DNA of 64,000 nt from JAGIBJ01 sp032119595 (GCA_032119595.1 JAUMBQ010000001.1:496001-560000); one strand, 5' to 3'; counted from the stretch's first letter, positions 1-9,123 are shown. Notes: generated by a model from the letters alone, not told the origin. A program made the numbers and translations.

Positions 1-2
1 TC

Positions 3-104
3 CGAATCCCCGCCGTCCCGCTGCGGTTCGCCACGTGGGACCGGACGCTCTGGGACGCCGCTAGGGCCGTCGGGCTGCGCACGGTCCCCGACGAGCGGCC
101 CTAG
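3..104 (+). CDS. PIN-domain (VapC-like) toxin, C-terminal fragment
   Basis: An open frame enters from the left edge and stops at TAG 102-104, giving 33 residues. The stretch FATWDRTLWDAARAVGL is typical of the last strand and helix of PIN-domain ribonucleases: a TWD motif with the fourth acidic residue, then a helix ending in GL. PIN toxins cleave RNA and normally pair with a small antitoxin encoded just upstream, which would lie outside the window. Only the tail is visible, so the family is judged from this motif alone. Confidence 0.55.
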   Translation, partial: RIPAVPLRFATWDRTLWDAARAVGLRTVPDERP

Positions 105-260
105 GCCGGCTGAGGCGTTCGACCCCCGGGCCGGAGGTCGTCAAGGGGTCGCGGCCGAAGGCCTCTGAGGCGCCGGGCTGAGCGCCTCCAGCCTCAGGCA
201 CCCACGCCGCGCGGTGCCCACCTCGCCACCTCAGCGGCGCCCTACCCCCGCGACCGCGGC

Positions 261-266
261 TACTCT
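261..266 (+). promoter_or_regulatory. -10 box (TACTCT), leaderless start
   Basis: TACTCT lies 7 nt before ATG 274. The same hexamer at the same spacing precedes the SDR gene at 27963. It supports 274, not 214, as the start and suggests a leaderless mRNA. Confidence 0.4.
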
Positions 267-273
267 CGAAGCA

Positions 274-1053
274 ATGGCCCCCGTCAGCGAGCAGCCCACG
301 CAAGTCCGGCCGACCGCGCCGCCGCCGTCCGGTCGCAAGCCCGGCCTCACGCCCCGCGATCCGCGTTCCCTTTCGCCCGGTGGGCCCGGCGAGCCGCCGC
401 GCCCGCCGCGTCGCACGGGTGGTGGCGGAGGCGGCGGAGGCGGCTTCGGAGGGTCCGACGATCCGCGCGGAGAGGGCGACCCACGCCGGACCGGGCTCTT
501 CGTGCTGCTCGGCGCCAGCGTCGTGATCGCGCTGATCGTCCTGACGCTCGTCCTCAATGGCGACGACAACGACGGACGGGTCGCACCGGCCAACCAGCAG
601 TCCACGCGTTTCGCCGAGGACACCACGCCCACCCGCAGCCCGGAGACGACGGCCACGCCGAAGGCGACCCCGAAGCCCACCGCGAGCACGCCGGTCGTCG
701 ACGACTCCGCCAAAGCCACGACGCCACAGGAGGAAACCGGGGGCGTCGCCGTCGGTGGCGGCGGCCAGACCGGCGACGCTGCCGACGCTGCCGACGCCGA
801 AGCCGAAGCCAACGCCCCGCTCCTCCAAGCCGGAAGCGTTGCCAAGCTCACCTTCAAGCAGGGCGACACCATCCGCTTCCGGGTCACGTCGGCCACGGCG
901 CAGGAGGTCCACGTCCACGGCTACGACAAGACCTTCAACCTCGCCGCCGGGGAGACCAAAACCATTGCCTTCCCGGCCGAACTCACCGGCATCTACGAAG
1001 TCGAATTCGAGGGCACGGCGACCAAGATCGCCGAGCTCACCGTCGAGCCGTAA
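274..1053 (+). CDS. Membrane-anchored cupredoxin-like protein
   Basis: A 259-residue protein: a Pro/Gly-rich cytoplasmic N-terminus with a run of nine glycines at 49-57, one membrane helix at about 74-95, a Thr/Pro/Ala-rich linker to about 180, and a C-terminal beta domain at 187-259. That domain, with HVHGYD followed by an AGE turn and a closing GIYEVEFEG strand, resembles the cupredoxin-like domains common in actinobacterial membrane proteins. No Cys or Met copper ligand is visible, so metal binding is doubtful. A possible earlier start at 214 lies upstream of the -10 box. The role is unknown, probably outside the membrane. Confidence 0.7.
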   Translation: MAPVSEQPTQVRPTAPPPSGRKPGLTPRDPRSLSPGGPGEPPRPPRRTGGGGGGGGGFGGSDDPRGEGDPRRTGLFVLLGASVVIALIVLTLVLNGDDNDGRVAPANQQSTRFAEDTTPTRSPETTATPKATPKPTASTPVVDDSAKATTPQEETGGVAVGGGGQTGDAADAADAEAEANAPLLQAGSVAKLTFKQGDTIRFRVTSATAQEVHVHGYDKTFNLAAGETKTIAFPAELTGIYEVEFEGTATKIAELTVEP

Positions 1054-1056
1054 GGG

Positions 1057-1668
1057 CTAGACCAGCGCGGCTTCTTTGCGGCGCAGGCGCGCCTGCCGCT
1101 GACGGTTGCGGTCGCCGCAGCGGGAGTCCTCGCACCAGCGGCGGCGGCCCGGGCGGGACACGTCGACGAACGGAACGCCGCAGTCGTCGGCGGCGCAAGT
1201 ACGCAGGCGGCTCTTCAAGAACGGGTCACGAAGAAGGTCGATCGCGTCGCGGGCGACCGTCGAGAGGCCCTGCGCGATCGTCGGCTCGTGCCACATCGGG
1301 CCGAAAAGCTGCGGCACCAGCGGGGGTCGGGCTGCGATCTCGTCGATGACCGCGCGGTCCCGCTCGTGGGGCAGGGTGTCGGTGAGGACCGCCTGGATCG
1401 CATGCCACGTGGCCCAGCGCAGGCGGCGGGCGTCGAAGTGGTCCTGTTCCGTTGCGAGATGCGCGTTGACGGTGAGCTGCGACCACGCGAACCACATGTT
1501 CAGCTCGGCCCGCGTCGGGATGCGCTCGAGGTCGGCGAACTCCTCGCCCTCGCCGCCCGTCAGGGACAGGTCGATGCTGAGCCGGCCGGTGTTCCGGAAG
1601 TCGCGATCGGTGCCCAGCCCACCGAGCTGGCCGACGGCTCCATTGGTCGATGCGAACGTGTGCGTCAT
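1057..1668 (-). CDS. CGNR zinc-finger protein, probable regulator
   Basis: A 203-residue protein ending in a four-cysteine knuckle (C158, C163, C179, C184) followed by GDRNRQRQARLRR. This is the CGNR zinc finger with Asp in place of Asn (CGDR). The N-terminal part matches the ABATE-type stress domain that precedes this finger in actinobacterial proteins thought to be transcription regulators. The finger should bind DNA. A TAACGT box (1680-1685 on this strand) lies 11 nt before the ATG, so the promoter runs into the repeat array. The stop faces that of the cupredoxin-like gene, only 3 nt away. Confidence 0.75.
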   Translation of the reverse strand: MTHTFASTNGAVGQLGGLGTDRDFRNTGRLSIDLSLTGGEGEEFADLERIPTRAELNMWFAWSQLTVNAHLATEQDHFDARRLRWATWHAIQAVLTDTLPHERDRAVIDEIAARPPLVPQLFGPMWHEPTIAQGLSTVARDAIDLLRDPFLKSRLRTCAADDCGVPFVDVSRPGRRRWCEDSRCGDRNRQRQARLRRKEAALV

Positions 1669-1689
1669 GGCTTCAAGCCACGTTAGCCG

Positions 1690-2111
1690 CCACCCGTCGC
1701 CCAGACGGCCGTTTGCGCCCAACCAGCGGTGAGCGGCCAAAATCTGTCGCCCCAACAACAGAAAATGGCCGTTCACCCCCAGCCAGCGCTGAGCGGCCAA
1801 CCAGCGCTGAGCGGCCAGCCAGCGCTGAGCCCCCAGCCAGCGCTGAGCGGCCAAAATCTGCTGCCCTGACAACAGAAAATGGCCGTTCACCCCCAGCCAG
1901 CGCTGAGCCCCCAACCAGCGGTGAGCGGCCAAAATCTGCTGCCCTAACAACAGAAAATGGCCGTTCACCGCCAACCAGCGCAGAGCGGCCAACCAGCGCT
2001 GAGCCCCCAACCAGCGGTGAGCGGCCAAAATCTGCTGCCCTGACAACAGAAAATGGCCGTTCACCCCCAGCCAGCGCTGAGCCACCAGCCAGCGCTGAGC
2101 AGCCGGCCTGC
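1690..2111. repeat. Array of short GC repeats with four 36-nt hairpins
   Basis: About 420 bp built from variants of CAGCGCTGAGC and ACCAGCGGTGAGC, interrupted by four 36-nt imperfect palindromes at 1735-1770, 1849-1884, 1927-1962 and 2023-2058. Each palindrome runs from GGCCAAAATCTG to CAGAAAATGGCC and could fold as a hairpin with a 6-9 nt loop. The array begins at the stop codon of the exonuclease gene and ends near the promoter of the CGNR gene. All frames through it are repeats, not a credible protein. A fifth 36-nt copy lies at 5535-5570. Confidence 0.85.
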
Positions 2112-3023
2112 TCAGGCGCGGCGCTCGAGCGCCTCGGCGAGGCGCGCCATGCCGCGCTCGGCCGCGGCAGCGGCGCCGGCGGCCCAGTCGGTGTCGTGGT
2201 CGGCGGGCCGGTCGACCGGAACCGGCTGGAGCTGGGCAACTTTTAGGTAGGTGCGGAGGTCGTCGGCGCTGCCGGCGATGCTCTGGGCGCGCTTCAGGCT
2301 GAGCGGGCTGACGGGCTTCTCGGCGCCGCTGGCCACGGCCTCGGCCTTCGCGATGACCCGCTCGAGCGTGAGGTGCTCGGCCAACAGCGCCGCAGCCGTC
2401 TTGGCCCCGATGCCAGCGGCGCCCGGAATGCCGTCGGACGTGTCGCCGCGCAGGGCAATGAGTTCCGGAACCTGACTCGGAGCGCAACCGACCCACTCGC
2501 CGACGCCCGCGGGCGTGACCGTCGCGACGCCCTTCTCGCGCCCCTGCGGGAACCGCACGCTCACGTGCGCGGTGACGCACTGGAAGATGTCGCGGTCACC
2601 GGTCACGAGCCGCGCCGGACTCTTCGCCGCGTGCTCGAGCTTCGCGTAGGCCCCGAGGAGATCGTCGGCCTCGAGCGTCTCGTGCTGCGACACCCGCCAG
2701 CCAAGCAGCGCGCAGACCTCGGCCGCCTGCTCGAACTGCGGACGGAGGTCGTCGGGCATCGGGTCACGATGCGCGTGGTACTGCGGCAGCAACTCGACGC
2801 GATAGCTCGCCTCCTCTGCACCGAAGCAGATCACCACGCCGCGCGGGCCGGCGATGCCCTCGGCCGGGTCGACGCATGCGTCGATCTCCGTCATCACGAA
2901 GCGGATGAAGCCGAGCACCGCGCCGACGGGCTTGCCATCGGCACCAACGATGTCGGACGGCATCGCGAAGTACGAGCGGTAAAGGATCGAAGGCGCGTCG
3001 ACGACGAGCAGCGGGCCGGTCAT
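2112..3023 (-). CDS. 5'-3' exonuclease (FEN family)
   Basis: A 303-residue stand-alone relative of the 5' nuclease domain of DNA polymerase I. Metal-binding acidic residues are in place: D9 in VVDAPS, the EADD cluster at 118-121, TGDRD at 141-145 and GDTSD at 193-197. A helix-hairpin-helix (IPGAAGIGAKTAA) follows at about 199-211 and would hold the DNA duplex. The family removes 5' flaps and RNA primers during replication and repair. It starts with ATG and is divergent from the AarF-like gene, 186 bp away. Its TGA lies inside the first unit of the repeat array. Confidence 0.9.
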   Translation of the reverse strand: MTGPLLVVDAPSILYRSYFAMPSDIVGADGKPVGAVLGFIRFVMTEIDACVDPAEGIAGPRGVVICFGAEEASYRVELLPQYHAHRDPMPDDLRPQFEQAAEVCALLGWRVSQHETLEADDLLGAYAKLEHAAKSPARLVTGDRDIFQCVTAHVSVRFPQGREKGVATVTPAGVGEWVGCAPSQVPELIALRGDTSDGIPGAAGIGAKTAAALLAEHLTLERVIAKAEAVASGAEKPVSPLSLKRAQSIAGSADDLRTYLKVAQLQPVPVDRPADHDTDWAAGAAAAAERGMARLAEALERRA

Positions 3024-3209
3024 GCTCGCAGCCTACGGCGCCAGGTCACCGGGGCGCCCATCGCCGCGCCGGGCACACCGCACCCGTTGCCGCGGGCGCC
3101 GACGCAGCGCCCTGTCAGCACACCCGACACCGTGCCTGGCGCGCGACCCGGCCACGTCGGTCGACCAACCTGCGACGATCCAGGACCACCCCCGCTTCGT
3201 ACCCCGCCT

Positions 3210-4610
3210 GTGCCCATCCCCCGCTCTCGTCTGTCCCGCACCGCCAAGTTCGGCGGCATGGTCGCGGGGCAAAGCGCGATGTGGGCCGGCACCAAGGTGG
3301 CGAACCAGTTCCGTGGCGACGACGCCGCCGACGCCAAAACGCACGCGCGCGCCATGTCTGCCGCCGAGCAGATCGTCGAGCAGCTCGGGTCGATGAAGGG
3401 CGCCGCGATGAAGATCGGGCAGGTGCTGTCGACGATCGACTTCGACCTCGTCCCCGAGGAGTCCCGCCCGGAGTTCAAGGAGAAGCTCGCCGCGCTGCGC
3501 GACCAGTCCGAGCGGGTGCCGTTCAAGGATCTTCGCAAGATGATCGACGAGGACTTCGACCACAAGACCGACGAGTTCTTCGACGAGATCGAGCCCGAAG
3601 CCATCGCCGCCGCATCGATCGGCCAGGTGCACCGCGGCCGCACCACCGACGGCAAGGTCGTCGCGATCAAGATCCAGTACCCCGGCATCGCTGAGGCCGT
3701 GTCGACCGATCTGCGCAACGCCACGCTGCTCACGCCGCTGATCCGCTCAATGGCTCCCGGGCTCGACGTCAAGGCCCTGATGGGCGAGCTGACGGAGCGG
3801 ATCGAGGAAGAGGTCGACTACGAGCTCGAGGCCCAGCGACACCGCCAGATCGAGCGTGCGCTCCGTGGCCACCCCGACATTCGCGTCCCCTCGGTCGACA
3901 CCCGCCGCTCCACGCGCCGGGTTCTGACGACCGAGTTCGTCGAGGCGCGCAGCTTCGACGACGTCCGCCGCACCGGCGATCTCGCCGAACGCAGCCGCTT
4001 CGGCGAGCTCATCTTCCGCTTCTTCTACGGCGTTCTCGTCAACGAGCACACGGCCCTCGGCGACCCGCACCCAGGCAACCTGCTGTACGACAGCGACGAC
4101 CGGCTCGTCGCCCTCGACTTCGGGCTGCTGCGCCACATGTCGCCCGCCTACCTCGAAGGCGAACGCATCCTTGGCGTGGCAATCAAGGAGCGCGACGCCG
4201 ACCAGGTGCACGCCTCGATGGCCGAGCTGGGATACCTCCCCAAGCCCGACGAGTTCGACAAGACCATGCTCCTGAAGCAGATGGTCGCGGCCACCGATTG
4301 GTACATGGGGCCCGACGGCGAGACCACGATCGACGCGGAGCTCGTCCGCAAGACACTGGAGCAGTCGGGGTCGCCGCGGTCAGAGTTCTTCTCGATGATG
4401 CGCCGCCAGACCGTCCCGCCCGAGGCGCTCCTGCTTCGGCGCATGGAGGGCCTTGTCTTCTCCGTGCTCGGCGAACTGGGTGCCCGCGCCAACTGGGGCC
4501 GGATCGCCGCCGAGTACCTCCAGGGCGAGCCGCCGTCGACGCCGCTTGGCGAAATCGACGCCGCGCACTGGGCCAGCCGGCCAGCGAACCGGCCGGTCAA
4601 CCGGCGCTGA
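3210..4610 (+). CDS. AarF/ABC1/UbiB family protein kinase-like protein
   Basis: A 466-residue ABC1 family protein from GTG 3210. The family hallmarks are present: KxGQ (KIGQ, 68-71), an Ala-rich loop AAASIG at 133-138 replacing the Gly-rich loop, the ATP lysine at about 154, an EEEVDYELE segment near 199-207, catalytic GDPHPGN at 284-290 and DFG at 303-305. UbiB/ADCK relatives support quinone biosynthesis or lipid handling at the membrane. No ubi or men genes are nearby, so the substrate is unknown. Its TGA merges with a degenerate repeat tract. Confidence 0.88.
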   Translation: MPIPRSRLSRTAKFGGMVAGQSAMWAGTKVANQFRGDDAADAKTHARAMSAAEQIVEQLGSMKGAAMKIGQVLSTIDFDLVPEESRPEFKEKLAALRDQSERVPFKDLRKMIDEDFDHKTDEFFDEIEPEAIAAASIGQVHRGRTTDGKVVAIKIQYPGIAEAVSTDLRNATLLTPLIRSMAPGLDVKALMGELTERIEEEVDYELEAQRHRQIERALRGHPDIRVPSVDTRRSTRRVLTTEFVEARSFDDVRRTGDLAERSRFGELIFRFFYGVLVNEHTALGDPHPGNLLYDSDDRLVALDFGLLRHMSPAYLEGERILGVAIKERDADQVHASMAELGYLPKPDEFDKTMLLKQMVAATDWYMGPDGETTIDAELVRKTLEQSGSPRSEFFSMMRRQTVPPEALLLRRMEGLVFSVLGELGARANWGRIAAEYLQGEPPSTPLGEIDAAHWASRPANRPVNRR

Positions 4611-4745
4611 GCCCACGCCGAGCGACGCTGGGAGCTGAACCCACGCCGAGCGACGTTGGGGGCTGAACCAACGGCAAGCGTCGCCCAGCGCGGAGCCAAC
4701 ACCGAGCGGCTCTCAGCAAACGCTGAGCCGACGCACGCAGCGCGC
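4611..4745. repeat. Degenerate GCTGAGC-type repeat tract
   Basis: Directly after the AarF stop codon come decayed units such as CACGCCGAGCGACG and GGGGGCTGAACC, recalling the short units of the array at 1690-2111. No 36-nt hairpin survives here. The remaining bases to 4811 hold only the leader and ribosome binding site of the next gene. Confidence 0.5.
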
Positions 4746-4811
4746 CAAGGCTCCGCGGGCAATCTGACCTTCATCGAGCGACGCACCAGTCGCCACAGGA
4801 GGGCAGACCAC

Positions 4812-5264
4812 ATGAGCATGATCGTCAAACCAACGCGCAAGGCCGTCGCCATCGCGGCCGTCGCCTTCGCTACGGCCCTTGGAGGCTGCGGGGCGAGCAC
4901 GAATGGCACCGCCAGCACCGCGACCCAGACCCAAGGCACCGCCGTGCCCCCGCAGGGGACCACGCCCGGGGCAGCAGCAGGCGCCGCCAGCAGCGGCGCG
5001 GCGCAGGGCACAACGCCCGGTACGACTGGCGGAGCCGGCGGCCCGGGCGGCGCTGGCGGCCCGGGCGCGATGGACACCGCGGCCCTGGCGAAAGCCCTCG
5101 GCGTGACCGAAGCCAAGCTCTCGGCAGCCATGGAAAAGACGCGTCCGGCGGCTGGCGCCCAACCGGATGCGGCCGGCACGAATCCGATGTCGGCGCTCGC
5201 CAACGAACTCGGACTCTCAGAGACGAAGGTCCAGGAAGCGTTCCAGGCACAGGTGGTCCAATGA
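4812..5264 (+). CDS. Small secreted lipoprotein with paired helical motifs
   Basis: A 150-residue protein from an ATG preceded by a strong AGGAGG (about 8 nt spacing). The N-terminus has basic residues, a hydrophobic stretch and the lipobox LGGC, so C26 would be lipidated after signal peptidase II cleavage. A Thr/Gly/Ala/Pro-rich low-complexity region follows, then two copies of a helical motif, ALAKALGVTEAKLSAAM and ALANELGLSETKVQEAF. These resemble helix-turn-helix-like repeats of small secreted actinobacterial proteins of unknown function. No function can be assigned. Confidence 0.75.
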   Translation: MSMIVKPTRKAVAIAAVAFATALGGCGASTNGTASTATQTQGTAVPPQGTTPGAAAGAASSGAAQGTTPGTTGGAGGPGGAGGPGAMDTAALAKALGVTEAKLSAAMEKTRPAAGAQPDAAGTNPMSALANELGLSETKVQEAFQAQVVQ

Positions 5265-5661
5265 CACACCCTGCGGCGGAGCGACCGCGGTTGCTGCCCG
5301 CCCGCCGTTGACCGGACGGCCTTGCTCCACCGACCTACGGTGAAACCATACGAACCGTCTGACACTGGACGGATCGTGAGAGCGCAGCCCTGAGCGGGCC
5401 ACGCGAGCAGTTTCTCGCCCCCGCTCTGCGAAACCGGTGGACCCTCCAGCCGCCGGTTTGAGTGATCGAGAGGGCCCTGTCAGGTGCGGGACACACCGGG
5501 CGGGGCCTCTCGTGACGCCCGGTGGGGCGTGAGCGGCCACAATGTGTCGCTGGAACAGCACTATTTGGCCGCTCAGCCCTAACTGACCGCTCAACGCTGC
5601 CTGGCCGCTGAACCTGCCTGACCGCTCAGCGCCGACGGGCCGCTCAACGCCGCCTCACCGC
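5265..5661. repeat. Intergenic stretch with repeat tract and fifth 36-nt hairpin
   Basis: No gene is seen. From about 5528 to the SpoIID stop the sequence is made of GACCGCTCA and GGCCGCTCA units. It includes a diverged 36-nt GGCC palindrome at 5535-5570, the same length and boundaries as the four copies at 1735-2058. The part at 5265-5520 is unremarkable. Confidence 0.7.
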
Positions 5662-7182
5662 TCAGTCGGCGCGAACGACCGGACCGGCTGCGCCCAGCGC
5701 GACGACCCGATACCGAGTGCCGATCGGCAGCAACGACGTCCACCGTCCGTCGGCGTCGGCAGTGACGCGGATCTGCGTACGCCAGCGCCCATCGACGCGA
5801 GCCTGAAGCCGCACGACCCGGCCGCCACCTTCGGGCCACACCCGACCGCGCGCGACCCCGTAGCCGGGCGGCTTGGCGATCACGCCGGCCAGCACACCGG
5901 GACCGATTGACAGAGTGCCGACCGGCGAGGCTGCGCTCCCGAAGGCATCGGTCGCGGCGCGCGCTGCCACGCCGCCGTCGCGGGCGGGCGTCGTCGACGG
6001 AGGCTGCTCGGTGGGCGCCTCCGGCAGCGGCTTCGTCGTGGCGCCATTGAAGACGAACTGCACCCAGGTGTCGTTGAGCCCCAGGCGCGCGCGCAGCTGC
6101 GGGCCCGTCACGCTCGTGCGCCCTTTGCTGCCGACGATGTCGGCCCGCACGACGCGCGGCGACACACCGCGCTTGATCACATCGATCGATTTCAGGCTGC
6201 CCTTGACCCAGCCGCCGAGCTTGCGCTGCAGCGACGCCCGGGTGTACTTGATCTGCCACCGGAATTTGGGGGAGGCCTTGTCCCACGGGTCGTCGACGCT
6301 CTTCAGATAGGGCACCGGCGTCGAGCCGAGGAACGAGTTCTCGACGTTCTCGGTCCGCCCACCGCTCGTGGAGAAGAAGTAGGTCGCGATCGGCTTGCCG
6401 TTGTAGGTGACGAACTGGGCCGAGGTCGCGGCGACGGCGGCGTCGGTCGTGGCCGTCTCCCCGGTGACGCCGCGGTAAACCTGGCTGCGGGTGTCCGGGT
6501 AGTGGTCGAAGTCCGTCGCCTTGGCGGTCGTGATCGCGTAGGTGCGCGCGGCGATCGCCTGCGCCTGCAGTGCGGCCGCCGGCCACGACGCTGGGCTCTC
6601 ACCGGCCACGACGCCCCGCACGTAGTCGTCAAGCGTGAGCTGGTTGATCACCATCGTGCCGCGAAGTTCGATCGCCCCGCGGTAGCGCCCACTCGTGACG
6701 CCGTTGAGCGCGGCCCCAAGGACTTGGATCGCGCCTCCGGAGGGCGCGGCGACGCGGATGGCGTTTGGTGCCGACGCGATCTTCTTGCCGCTGGACGACA
6801 TCAGCACCGCCTGCGACCCGCTTCGCTTGATCACGTAGGTGGCGTCCGGAGAGAGCTTGCGCGACGTCGACACGAGCGACGCGGCGCCCGTCACCCGCAC
6901 CGAAGCGGAATTGCGCAGCAGCACCCGCACGGTGCGCGCGGCATCGCCCTTGGCCACGACGGTGCCGGAGTAGTAGTGGGTCAGGATCTGATTGGCGGTG
7001 CGGCCGGCCTTGGCCTGCCCGTAGGCGCCGTATTGGCTCATGCCGATGCCGTGGCCGAAGCCCGCGCCCTTGGCCACGATGGTGGTCTCACCAGCAGCCG
7101 GCGACGCGCATGCACCCAGCACGACCACCCCTGCGACGAGGCCGACGGTCAAGCGGTGATGGATGGAGGAGAAGTTCGGCAT
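5662..7182 (-). CDS. SpoIID/LytB-domain protein, lipoprotein
   Basis: A 506-residue exported protein. The signal sequence ends in LGAC, so C25 may be lipidated. An FGHGIGMSQYGAYGQA segment follows, then the SpoIID/LytB core at about 180-340 with LDDYVRGVVAGE, QAIAARTYA, DSRSQVYRGV and a conserved STSGG. SpoIID is a peptidoglycan lytic transglycosylase in endospore formers. In non-sporulating actinobacteria the domain is thought to act in wall remodelling. The C-terminal 100 residues look like an added beta domain. No engulfment genes are nearby. Its TGA sits in the repeat tract. Confidence 0.88.
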   Translation of the reverse strand: MPNFSSIHHRLTVGLVAGVVVLGACASPAAGETTIVAKGAGFGHGIGMSQYGAYGQAKAGRTANQILTHYYSGTVVAKGDAARTVRVLLRNSASVRVTGAASLVSTSRKLSPDATYVIKRSGSQAVLMSSSGKKIASAPNAIRVAAPSGGAIQVLGAALNGVTSGRYRGAIELRGTMVINQLTLDDYVRGVVAGESPASWPAAALQAQAIAARTYAITTAKATDFDHYPDTRSQVYRGVTGETATTDAAVAATSAQFVTYNGKPIATYFFSTSGGRTENVENSFLGSTPVPYLKSVDDPWDKASPKFRWQIKYTRASLQRKLGGWVKGSLKSIDVIKRGVSPRVVRADIVGSKGRTSVTGPQLRARLGLNDTWVQFVFNGATTKPLPEAPTEQPPSTTPARDGGVAARAATDAFGSAASPVGTLSIGPGVLAGVIAKPPGYGVARGRVWPEGGGRVVRLQARVDGRWRTQIRVTADADGRWTSLLPIGTRYRVVALGAAGPVVRAD

Positions 7183-7530
7183 TGGAGGGCGGCGCGGCAA
7201 CCTGGGATCTGGAACCCCTGTCCAGCAGATCGGTTGCGCCGACGGTGGATGAAGCCCAAGCGTGGCGCAAAGGCGCCCACTCTCGGTTCGCGGACATGGA
7301 GCGAGCCCCTGCGCCACGCAAAGCCTTGCACGAAGTCGACCGCCAGGCAGTCGGTACGCGAAGCCCTCACCGCAGGCGAGGTGGGGGCGCGCCTGATCGC
7401 GCTGATGACGATCCGTCGGGTCGATCGGGCAGCCAGGCCGGATAGCGTGATCGGGAGCAGGCGCCCGCGCGCGCCATTGCCGCCGAGCAACCGCCGGCAC
7501 CCTGGTTCCCGAGCGACCGAGACTTCCGAG
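7183..7530. other. Divergent intergenic region
   Basis: These 348 bp separate the divergent SpoIID-like and aldehyde dehydrogenase genes. The only recognisable signal is a possible -10 box TAGCGT at 7443-7448, about 80 nt before the dehydrogenase start. No RNA gene or small ORF with support was seen. Confidence 0.4.
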
Positions 7531-9012
7531 ATGACCGCCACCAGCACCAGCCTGTCCGCCCACGAGCAAGCCGTCTTGGCCGGGGTTCCGACCGGCCTGC
7601 TCATCGCCGGGGAATGGCGACCGGCCAGCGGCGGCGGCACGATCGGCGTCGAGGATCCGGCCACCGGCATCGAGATCGCGCGCGTCGCCGACGCCACCCC
7701 CGACGATGCCCGCGCGGCGCTGGACGCGGCCCACGAGGCCCAGGCGGCGATGGCAGCACTGTCGCCCCGCGAACGCTCGAACATCCTGCACAAGGCGTCG
7801 GAGCTGATCACCGCGCACACCGAGGAACTTGCACTCCTGATGACCCTCGAACTCGGCAAACCGCTCGCCGAATCGCGCGGCGAGGTCGCGTACGGAGCCA
7901 GCTTCTTTTGGTGGTTCTCCGGCGAAGCCGTGCGCTTCAAGGGCGAGGCCAAGCAGAGTTCCGACGGCAACGGCCGCACGATCGTGTCGCGCCAGCCGGT
8001 GGGACCATCGCTGTTCATTACGCCGTGGAACTTCCCCCTCGCCATGGGGGCGCGCAAGCTCGCACCGGCGATCGCGGCCGGGTGCACGAGCATCGTGAAG
8101 CCGGCGAAGCTCACCCCGCTCACGATGCTCAAGCTCGGCGAACTCCTCATCGAGGCCGGCCTGCCAGACGGGGCCCTGAACATCCTCACCGCGAACTCCG
8201 CACGTGACGTGACCGGCCCGCTCATCGAGGATCCGCGCCTGAAGAAGCTGAGCTTTACCGGCTCCACGGAGGTCGGCCAGAAGCTCGTGGAGAGCAGCGC
8301 TCCCAACCTGCTGCGCCTGTCGATGGAACTCGGCGGGAACGCCCCGCTGCTCGTGTTCGACGACGCCGACCTCGACGTCGCCGTGGAAGGAGCGTTCCAG
8401 GCGAAGATGCGCAACGGCGGCGAGGCGTGCACGTCGGCCAACCGGATCCTCGTGCAGCGCGGCATCGCTGAGGCGTTCACGGAGAAGTTCGTCGCGCGGA
8501 TGGCCGCGGTGAAGGTCGGCCGCGGCACCGAGGAGGGCGTCGGCCTCGGATCGATGGTCGACCAGGATCAGCTCGACAAGATCAGCGAACTCGTCGAGGA
8601 CGCAAAGGCCAAAGGCGCAAAGGTCGCCACCGGCGGCGAGCGCGTCGGCACGACCGGCTACTTCTACGCGCCGACCGTCCTGACCGACGTCCCAGACGAC
8701 GCCCGGCTGCTCAAGGAGGAGATCTTCGGGCCGGTCGCGCCGATCCGCATCTTCGACACCGAGGAGCAAGCCCTCGCCGAAGCCAACGGCACCGAGTACG
8801 GCCTGATCTCCTATCTCTTTACGCGCGATCTCGCGCGCGGACACCGCGTCGCTGCGGCGCTGGAGTCCGGGATGGTCGGCCTCAACCGGGGCGTCATCTC
8901 CGCGGCCGACGCGCCCTTCGGCGGCATCAAGCATTCCGGGTACGGTCGCGAAGGCGGTGCCGAGGGCATCGAGGAGTACCTCGAGACCAAGTACCTCTCG
9001 ATGCCGTTTTAA
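7531..9012 (+). CDS. gabD: NAD(P)-dependent succinate-semialdehyde dehydrogenase
   Basis: A 493-residue aldehyde dehydrogenase. PWNFP at 165-169, K190 and FTGSTEVG at 242-249 form the nucleotide site. The general base is E266 in MELGGNAP and the nucleophile is C300 in GEACTSANR. EEIFGPV and the closing GGIKHSGYGREGG are typical of the GabD/SSADH branch, which oxidises succinate semialdehyde to succinate at the end of the GABA shunt. No GABA aminotransferase gene is nearby, so another small aldehyde is possible. The gene appears monocistronic. Confidence 0.85.
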   Translation: MTATSTSLSAHEQAVLAGVPTGLLIAGEWRPASGGGTIGVEDPATGIEIARVADATPDDARAALDAAHEAQAAMAALSPRERSNILHKASELITAHTEELALLMTLELGKPLAESRGEVAYGASFFWWFSGEAVRFKGEAKQSSDGNGRTIVSRQPVGPSLFITPWNFPLAMGARKLAPAIAAGCTSIVKPAKLTPLTMLKLGELLIEAGLPDGALNILTANSARDVTGPLIEDPRLKKLSFTGSTEVGQKLVESSAPNLLRLSMELGGNAPLLVFDDADLDVAVEGAFQAKMRNGGEACTSANRILVQRGIAEAFTEKFVARMAAVKVGRGTEEGVGLGSMVDQDQLDKISELVEDAKAKGAKVATGGERVGTTGYFYAPTVLTDVPDDARLLKEEIFGPVAPIRIFDTEEQALAEANGTEYGLISYLFTRDLARGHRVAAALESGMVGLNRGVISAADAPFGGIKHSGYGREGGAEGIEEYLETKYLSMPF

Positions 9013-9095
9013 GGGCTTTCCGGCGGGTCGTTCCGTTCGGTTCCGCCGACGCTCGATCGGTTGGAGCCGAGCGGGAATCGACGCCGGCTTGCTCC

Positions 9096-9112
9096 ATACC
9101 ATACGGTATAGT
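9096..9112 (+). promoter_or_regulatory. Palindromic operator overlapping a TATAGT -10 box
   Basis: ATACC-ATAC-GGTAT at 9096-9109 is a perfect inverted repeat, partly repeated as a GTACGGT half-site. Its right arm overlaps TATAGT (9107-9112), which lies 11 nt before ATG 9124. The form fits a TetR-type operator, and a TetR gene lies just beyond the regulated gene. Binding there would block RNA polymerase. Confidence 0.55.
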
Positions 9113-9123
9113 ACGGTCGGCCG

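Noticed and set aside
1690..2111. CRISPR array
   Set aside because: Repeats are 36 nt, but the stretches between them are themselves short repeats of variable length, not unique spacers, and there are no cas genes.
2373..3209. Long N-terminal extension of the AarF-like protein
   Set aside because: The open frame runs antisense through the exonuclease gene and gives Arg-rich non-family sequence. GTG 3210 begins the family homology.
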